Source: Pseudarthrobacter sp. BIM B-2242
GTDB lineage: Bacteria > Actinomycetota > Actinomycetes > Actinomycetales > Micrococcaceae
Reading direction: 5' to 3'
NCBI RefSeq assembly: GCF_014764445.1
Contig: NZ_CP061721.1
Location: 620,001-684,000, forward strand
DNA: 64,000 nt
Part shown: in pieces, positions 59,476 through 64,000 of the stretch
Position numbering within the stretch: position 1 is the stretch's first letter
Layout: each line of letters begins with the position of its first letter
Notes under the pieces: generated by a model
What the model was told of the DNA's origin: nothing
Database searches by the model: none
The model's input: only the letters and a program-made list of their open reading frames with translations
Program-made: the position numbers and the translations under genes

Positions 59476-60585
59476 ATGTTCAAGAACGCTATGGTCATCG
59501 GCAAGTTCTACCCGCCGCACGCCGGACACGCCCACCTGATCAACACCGCTGCCGCCCAGTCGGATAACGTCTCGGTCCTCGTCCTGGGCAACCGCTTCGA
59601 ATCCATCACTGTCGCGGACCGGGCCAAGTGGCTGGCCGCCGAGTTCGCTGACACGGCCGGGGTCCAGGTCATCGGGATGCGGAACGACTGCCCGGAGGAC
59701 TATCACTCGGAAGAGATCTGGAAGGCCCAGGCAGAATTAATGCGCCTGGCCCTGAAATCCCGCGGTGTCACAGCAGTGGACGCGGTCTTCAGCTCCGAGG
59801 AGTACGGTGCCCGGCTGGCCGCGGCGTTTGGTGCCGGCCACGTCCTCGTGGACCAGTCCCGGACCACCTACCCGGTCAGCGGCACCTTGTGCCGGGATGA
59901 CCTCGGGGCTGCCTGGCCGTACATCATAGGCCCGGCCCGGCAGGAGCTCGCCACCCGGATCATTGTCGTCGGTGCCGAATCCAGCGGCACCACCACCCTG
60001 ACCACGGGGCTCACCGGGCGCTACCGGACCCGGTTTCCCCGCCTGGCGGACGTGCCGGAGTACGGCCGGGAATACACGTACAAAAAGTTCGAGGCCCTGC
60101 AGCGCGGGAAGCCGGACGCCCGGCTCGGAGACATGGTCTGGACCGAACAGGACTTCGGCCGGATCGGTGCACGGCAGAACGCAATGGAGAACGCGGCCGC
60201 CGATGCCTGCCCGCTGGTCATCGCCGACACCGATTCACTGGCCACCACCCTCTGGGAGCGGTTCTACCTCGGCGAGCGCAGCTACGGGTCTTTCCACGCC
60301 GCCGGCAACCTGCCCCAGCGTGATCTGTACCTGATCACCGATCATGATGGTGTGGATTTCGAAGATGATGGCTGGCGTGAAGGCGAACACCGCCGGGCAG
60401 ACATGACTGAATGGTTCAAGGAGACCCTGACCGATGAGGGCCACTCCTGGATCCTTGTCAGCGGCGACCATGAGCGGCGAATGGCGACCGCCGTCGAAAT
60501 CATCGATCTCATCCTCGCCCGGCGGAGCGAATTCACATCCCCGCCCTGGGCCACCCGTACCGTCCTGGAAGGTGTCACGGCATGA
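59476..60585 (+). CDS. nadR: NadR-type NMN adenylyltransferase / nicotinamide riboside kinase
   Basis: 369-residue bifunctional enzyme. The N-terminal nucleotidyltransferase has GKFYPPHAGHAHLI (the HxGH site reads HAGH). The C-terminal kinase starts VVGAESSGTTTL and contains PEYGREYT and IADTDSLATTLWERFY. Together they convert nicotinamide riboside to NMN and then NAD. The usual Walker A Lys (ESSGKST) is Thr here. No N-terminal repressor domain of the enterobacterial NadR is present; that job falls to NrtR. It overlaps the nrtR start by four bases. Confidence 0.93.
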   Translation: MFKNAMVIGKFYPPHAGHAHLINTAAAQSDNVSVLVLGNRFESITVADRAKWLAAEFADTAGVQVIGMRNDCPEDYHSEEIWKAQAELMRLALKSRGVTAVDAVFSSEEYGARLAAAFGAGHVLVDQSRTTYPVSGTLCRDDLGAAWPYIIGPARQELATRIIVVGAESSGTTTLTTGLTGRYRTRFPRLADVPEYGREYTYKKFEALQRGKPDARLGDMVWTEQDFGRIGARQNAMENAAADACPLVIADTDSLATTLWERFYLGERSYGSFHAAGNLPQRDLYLITDHDGVDFEDDGWREGEHRRADMTEWFKETLTDEGHSWILVSGDHERRMATAVEIIDLILARRSEFTSPPWATRTVLEGVTA

Positions 60586-61325
60586 CCGATCCGAAGTCCG
60601 AAAAGGAATTCCTCGACACTTACAAGCCCAGGGACTATCCCTCGATTGCGCTGACCGCCGACCTCGTGGTCTTCGCCGTGTCCGGGGGAGTACTCCACAC
60701 CGCCCTGGTCCGCCGTGGCGGCCACCCGTTCAAGGACATGCTTGCCCTGCCCGGTGGCTTTGTTGGCCCCCACGAATCGGCAGAACAGGCCGCACACCGG
60801 GAGCTTGCCGAAGAAACCGGCCTGGACCTTGGGAAGCTGCCGGTCCACGTGGAGCAGCTGGCCACCTACACGGAGCCGGACCGGGACCCGCGCATGAGGG
60901 TGGTTTCCGTCGCGCATTTGGTTCTGCTGGCCACTGACGGCCGGACGCTGCCCGAAATCTTTGCAGGCACAGACGCCTCGGCCGCTGTGTGGCACCCGGT
61001 GCACGAAGTTTTCGCCGGCGCCGCCCTGGCGTTTGACCACACCGCCATCCTGCGGGACGGGCTGGACCGGCTGGGCGGGAAGATGGAATACACGACGGTC
61101 GCCTCCCGGCTGCTGCCTGCCGAGTTCACGATGACCCAGCTCCGCACGGTCTACGAGGCGGTCTGGAACGTCACCCTGCCCGCCGGGAACTTCACCCGCA
61201 AGATGATGCCCCAACTGGACGACACCGGGAAGAAGGCCAGGGCTGCCGCCGGCGCACCTGCGGCCCTGTTCACCGCCACCGACCGGCACATCCATCCGCC
61301 GCTGAGCAAACCGCGGGCCGGCTGA
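60582..61325 (+). CDS. nrtR: NrtR Nudix-domain transcriptional regulator of NAD metabolism
   Basis: 247-residue regulator: an N-terminal Nudix domain (ALPGGFVGPHESAEQAAHRELAEETGLDL) and a C-terminal winged helix (PAEFTMTQLRTVYEAVW, then NFTRKMM). NrtR proteins bind ADP-ribose or related NAD products and repress salvage genes. The Nudix box reads REL-AEETGL, close to the full catalytic consensus, so residual hydrolase activity is possible. Co-transcription with pnuC and nadR, and the two matching boxes upstream, point to autoregulation of the operon. Confidence 0.93.
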   Translation: MTDPKSEKEFLDTYKPRDYPSIALTADLVVFAVSGGVLHTALVRRGGHPFKDMLALPGGFVGPHESAEQAAHRELAEETGLDLGKLPVHVEQLATYTEPDRDPRMRVVSVAHLVLLATDGRTLPEIFAGTDASAAVWHPVHEVFAGAALAFDHTAILRDGLDRLGGKMEYTTVASRLLPAEFTMTQLRTVYEAVWNVTLPAGNFTRKMMPQLDDTGKKARAAAGAPAALFTATDRHIHPPLSKPRAG

Positions 61326-61350
61326 TCCCTGTACCGCTGTCCAGCACCGG

Positions 61351-62517
61351 TCAGGCCGGCGGCCACCTGACCGGGAGTGCCTTCAGCCCATAGATGATGG
61401 TGCTTTCCATTCGTTCGAGCCGTGCCCCCTCAACCAGGGCAAGCCCGGGCAATCGGGAGAGTATGGCCTCCAGCGCGATCCTGGCTTCGAGTCTGGCCAG
61501 CGGCGCCCCGAGGCAAAAGTGAATGCCGTGGCCGAACGCCAGATGCCGGTTCTGGCCGCGGTCAATGTCGAACTCGGCTGGCCGCTGGAACTGCCGCTCG
61601 TCGCGGTTGGCGGAGCCGATCCACGCCACAATCGCAGCGCCGGCGGGAATTATGTCGTCTCCCAGGGTGGTCTCCGCGACCGTCATCCGGTACATGGACT
61701 GGACCGGCGATCGGAAGCGGAGCACCTCTTCGATGGTCTGCGGGAGCAGGTCGGGCGCCTCCAGGAGGCGGTCCATGGTTCCGGGCGACTCAGCCAGGCA
61801 CAAAACGGCGTTGCCGATCAGATTGGTGGTGGTCTCATTGCCGGCGACGAGCAGGAGAGCGCAGAACCCGAGCAGTTCGGGCACCGTCAGTTTTTGCCCG
61901 TCGATCTCCGCGGCCAGCAGGGTGCTGATCAGGTCGTTGCCGGGCCGGCTCCTGCGTTTATCAATCAGGGCCAGGAAGTACGCCGTCATCTCAGCGTTCG
62001 TGGCGGAGTGGTCCTCACTGGCGGAACCGGTCCGCGTTTGGCTGACAATCACATCGGACCAGTGTTTGAAGCGCTCACGGTCCTCGGCGGGGATGCCCAT
62101 GAGTTCGGAGATCACGATGACCGGCAAAGGGTAGGCCAATTCCTCAATCAGGTCTGCGCTGCCGCGCCCTGCGATCCCTTCGAGGAGCTCATCAGTGAGC
62201 CCGGCGATACGGGGAGCCAGCGCGTCCACTGCTCTGGGCGTGAACGCCTGGGTGACCAAGGAACGGAGCTGCCGGTGCCGTGGGGGATCGGTGGCGATCA
62301 GGCTCGAGGAGAACAGCTGGCCGGTCCCGGACGCATCGTCACCGCCGATGCGGGAAGAGAATGCCGCATAGTCGGACAGCGCCCGCTGAACGTCGTCGTA
62401 CCGGAAGACGTGCCAACTTCCCGACTGTTCGTCGTAAAAGACAGGGGCCGTTTCCCGCATCCGTTCGTAGTGGGGGAACGGATCGAGCTGCTGTTCAGCG
62501 GACTGAGTGAAGTCCAT
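61351..62517 (-). CDS. Cytochrome P450
   Basis: 388-residue soluble P450. The I-helix oxygen motif is AGNETTT, the ExxR pair lies in EEVLRFR, and the heme-thiolate loop is FGHGIHFCLGAPLARLEARI with the Cys ligand. The sequence resembles CYP107-type bacterial enzymes hydroxylating macrolides, fatty acids or terpenoids. No ferredoxin or reductase gene is adjacent. The ATG at 62517 fits the family N terminus. Confidence 0.94.
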   Translation of the reverse strand: MDFTQSAEQQLDPFPHYERMRETAPVFYDEQSGSWHVFRYDDVQRALSDYAAFSSRIGGDDASGTGQLFSSSLIATDPPRHRQLRSLVTQAFTPRAVDALAPRIAGLTDELLEGIAGRGSADLIEELAYPLPVIVISELMGIPAEDRERFKHWSDVIVSQTRTGSASEDHSATNAEMTAYFLALIDKRRSRPGNDLISTLLAAEIDGQKLTVPELLGFCALLLVAGNETTTNLIGNAVLCLAESPGTMDRLLEAPDLLPQTIEEVLRFRSPVQSMYRMTVAETTLGDDIIPAGAAIVAWIGSANRDERQFQRPAEFDIDRGQNRHLAFGHGIHFCLGAPLARLEARIALEAILSRLPGLALVEGARLERMESTIIYGLKALPVRWPPA

Positions 62518-62615
62518 GGCTGGCCTCTCTGCTCACCTGGGGCTCTATCGGCCTGGCAGACGCCGGGGCCGCGGTCGACTGAGCGTTGAACCTTGATTTT
62601 ATCCAAAGCCTTCGA

Positions 62616-62652
62616 AAGAAAAAGCGGCGAATCCATAAGATTCCCCGCTTTT
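62616..62652 (-). terminator. Second terminator downstream of tRNA-Thr
   Basis: AAAAGCGG-C-GAATC (62620-62633) pairs with GATTC-C-CCGCTTTT (62639-62652) with one C-C mismatch; TTTTTCTTT follows on the minus strand. It separates the tRNA from the P450 gene. Confidence 0.72.
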
Positions 62653-62665
62653 CCCCAAGCCAGCG

Positions 62666-62701
62666 AAAAACCCCCTAAAAACCGTGGTTTCTAGGGGGTT
62701 T
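62666..62701 (-). terminator. First terminator downstream of tRNA-Thr
   Basis: AAACCCCCTA-AAAACC (62668-62683) pairs with GGTTTCTAGGGGGTTT (62686-62701), with TTTTTCG beyond on the minus strand. Confidence 0.85.
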
Positions 62702-62707
62702 GTCCCG

Positions 62708-62780
62708 AGCTTCCTATCAGAATCGAACTGATGACCTTTTCATTACGAGTGAAACGCTCTACCGACTGAGCTAAGGAAGC
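62708..62780 (-). tRNA. tRNA-Thr, anticodon CGU
   Basis: 73-nt tRNA. Acceptor GCTTCCT pairs with AGGAAGC. Anticodon stem TTTCA/TGAAA encloses CTCGTAA, giving CGT. The T arm reads CATCAGTTCGATTCTGATA. No CCA encoded. Confidence 0.94.
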
Positions 62781-62874
62781 ACCGCATGGATCTCCCGGCG
62801 AAACCGGGCGCTTCATGCAAGAGTCAACTGTAATAGAGTCCCGCCGTCCGGGTCAAAATGGGACCCGGAGGCGT

Positions 62875-64000
62875 TCAGCACACAGTGTTGTCGGCAGGCA
62901 CCTTGCCGTCCACGAGGTAGCTGTCCACAGCATCCTCGAGGCAGCTGTTCGCCCGGCCGTACGCCGTGTGGCCTTCGCCCTGCCAGGTCATCAGTGAGGC
63001 GTTCCCCAGCTGCTTGCGCAAGGAAGCGGACCATTCCACGGGGGTGGCAGGGTCTCCCGTGGTGCCGATCACCACGATCGGGGCATCGCCGGTGTATTCC
63101 ACCGGCGCGGGGGTGCGTACGCTGTCGTACGGCCAGTCCACGCAGTTGGTTCCACCGTAGGCGAAGAAGTAGCCCAGTGTGGGGGACGCCTGCCGCAGAC
63201 GCTGCTCCTCGGCCCGCATCGCTGCCGTGTCGGAGACCATGGGGTAGTCCAGGCAGTTGATGGCGCTGAAGGCGAACGTGGAGTTTGAGGTGTATTTGCC
63301 GTCGGTTCCGCGGTCTGCACCGAGGTCCGCCAGACGGAGCATCAGGCTGGCATCACCTTTGAGGGCGCTTTCGAGGGCCTGGGTCAGTGCGGGCCAGCTC
63401 TGGTCGTTGTACAGCGGAGTGATGAGGCCGCTCACAAACATGGTGGCATTCACCATGCGGCCGTCCTTGGCCTGCCAGGCCCTGTTCTGGACTGCCGCGA
63501 TGAGGTCGCGGATCTGTTGGACGCCGCTGTCCACGTTGCCCGTGAGGGGGCAACCCGCTCCCTGCTGGCAGCTGGCCACGTAGGCCCTGATGGCCTTTTC
63601 GAAGGCAACGGCCTGGCCCATCGTCAGTTCCTCGCTGCTGATGGACGGATCAAGGGCGCCGTCAAGAACCATCCGGCCAACGTTGTCCGGGAAAAGCGAG
63701 GCGTACGTGGAACCCAGGAACGTGCCGTAGGAGTAGCCCAGGTAGTTGATCTTCGAATCGTTCACCACGGCCCGCAGGATGTCCAGGTCCTTGGCTGCGC
63801 TGACGGTGTCGATATGGCCAAGCAGCGGTCCGGTCTGGGCCGCGCACTGCTCCGCAATTGCCTTGTTGTCGGCCAGCACGGCCGCGATGCCGGTGTCGGT
63901 TCCGTAGTCGTAGACCTTGGCGCGCGCGGCGTCCCGCTCCGCATCGGTCATGCACGTCACCGGGGCGGAGCGCTTGACGCCGCGCGGATCGAAGCCCACA
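62875..64000 (-). CDS. Alpha/beta hydrolase, tripeptidyl aminopeptidase-like (S33), partial
   Basis: The C-terminal 375 residues or so of an exported-type S33 peptidase/esterase; the N terminus with any signal peptide lies beyond the right edge. The visible frame starts GFDPRGVKRSAPV (oxyanion and lid region), the nucleophile is in GYSYGTFLGSTYA, the acid in TGDPATPVEWS and the His in GEGHTAYG. Six Cys suggest disulfides outside the cell. Streptomyces homologues release tripeptides from N termini. Confidence 0.9.
   Translation of the reverse strand, partial: VGFDPRGVKRSAPVTCMTDAERDAARAKVYDYGTDTGIAAVLADNKAIAEQCAAQTGPLLGHIDTVSAAKDLDILRAVVNDSKINYLGYSYGTFLGSTYASLFPDNVGRMVLDGALDPSISSEELTMGQAVAFEKAIRAYVASCQQGAGCPLTGNVDSGVQQIRDLIAAVQNRAWQAKDGRMVNATMFVSGLITPLYNDQSWPALTQALESALKGDASLMLRLADLGADRGTDGKYTSNSTFAFSAINCLDYPMVSDTAAMRAEEQRLRQASPTLGYFFAYGGTNCVDWPYDSVRTPAPVEYTGDAPIVVIGTTGDPATPVEWSASLRKQLGNASLMTWQGEGHTAYGRANSCLEDAVDSYLVDGKVPADNTVC

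Overview
The window is a 64 kb stretch of GC-rich chromosome from an actinobacterium, most likely Arthrobacter or Pseudarthrobacter (Micrococcaceae). That rests on protein content (a DUF222/HNH 13E12-type protein, GTP-dependent PEP carboxykinase, the proteasome activator Bpa, a tadA-upp neighbourhood, a ydaO-type c-di-AMP riboswitch before a wall hydrolase) and on many genes that appear to begin at or near their own start codon. No rRNA, CRISPR array, insertion sequence or phage module was seen. Five dispersed tRNA genes (Ser-CGA, Arg-ACG, Ser-GCU, Ser-UGA, Thr-CGU) are all on the minus strand.

Layout. 1-4.5 kb: partial nitronate monooxygenase, small hypotheticals, DJ-1/PfpI protein, tRNA-Ser, HNH protein. 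4.5-7.2 kb: a tight three-gene set of zinc-less dehydrogenase, divergent pterin-synthase-like protein and glycosyltransferase carrying an 18-bp minisatellite. 7.2-16 kb: tadA, PAP2 phosphatase, upp, VOC protein, HAD phosphatase, riboswitch-controlled lytic-transglycosylase-like protein, two-component system, orphan winged-helix regulator, SixA-like phosphatase. 16-22.6 kb: EamA transporter, then a minus-strand operon of degenerate ABC ATPase, YhgE/Pip membrane protein, TetR regulator and a small membrane protein, driven by a promoter that contains a perfect palindrome; then a flavin disulfide reductase. 22.7-28.7 kb: tRNA-Arg, pckG with two abutting operators, frameshifted flavohemoglobin hmp with an NsrR-type site, nsrR, manB. 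28.8-37.9 kb: RecQ helicase with a PRTase-like tail, MFS exporter, a nested inverted repeat plus G-run block, tRNA-Ser, GNAT, S9 peptidase, FAD/NAD(P) protein. 38-43.7 kb: a sulfonate/sulfate-ester operon (ABC transporter, AtsK-like dioxygenase, flavin monooxygenase). 43.7-49.4 kb: a 1528-residue secreted nuclease/5'-nucleotidase and a VOC protein. 49.5-57.7 kb: tRNA-Ser, quinone oxidoreductase, PadR regulator, CstA-YbdD, Bpa and partner, hypotheticals, hydrolase. 57.7-64 kb: secreted deacetylase, the NAD-salvage operon pnuC-nadR-nrtR with two operator boxes, P450, tRNA-Thr, partial S33 peptidase.

The best leads are the pterin-like/glycosyltransferase cluster, the ABC operon whose ATPase lacks Walker residues, the sulfur-scavenging operon preceded by four tandem 10-bp repeats, the nested inverted repeat with its G-run block, and several well-defined but unassigned operators. 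All calls come from reading the sequence; no database search was run.
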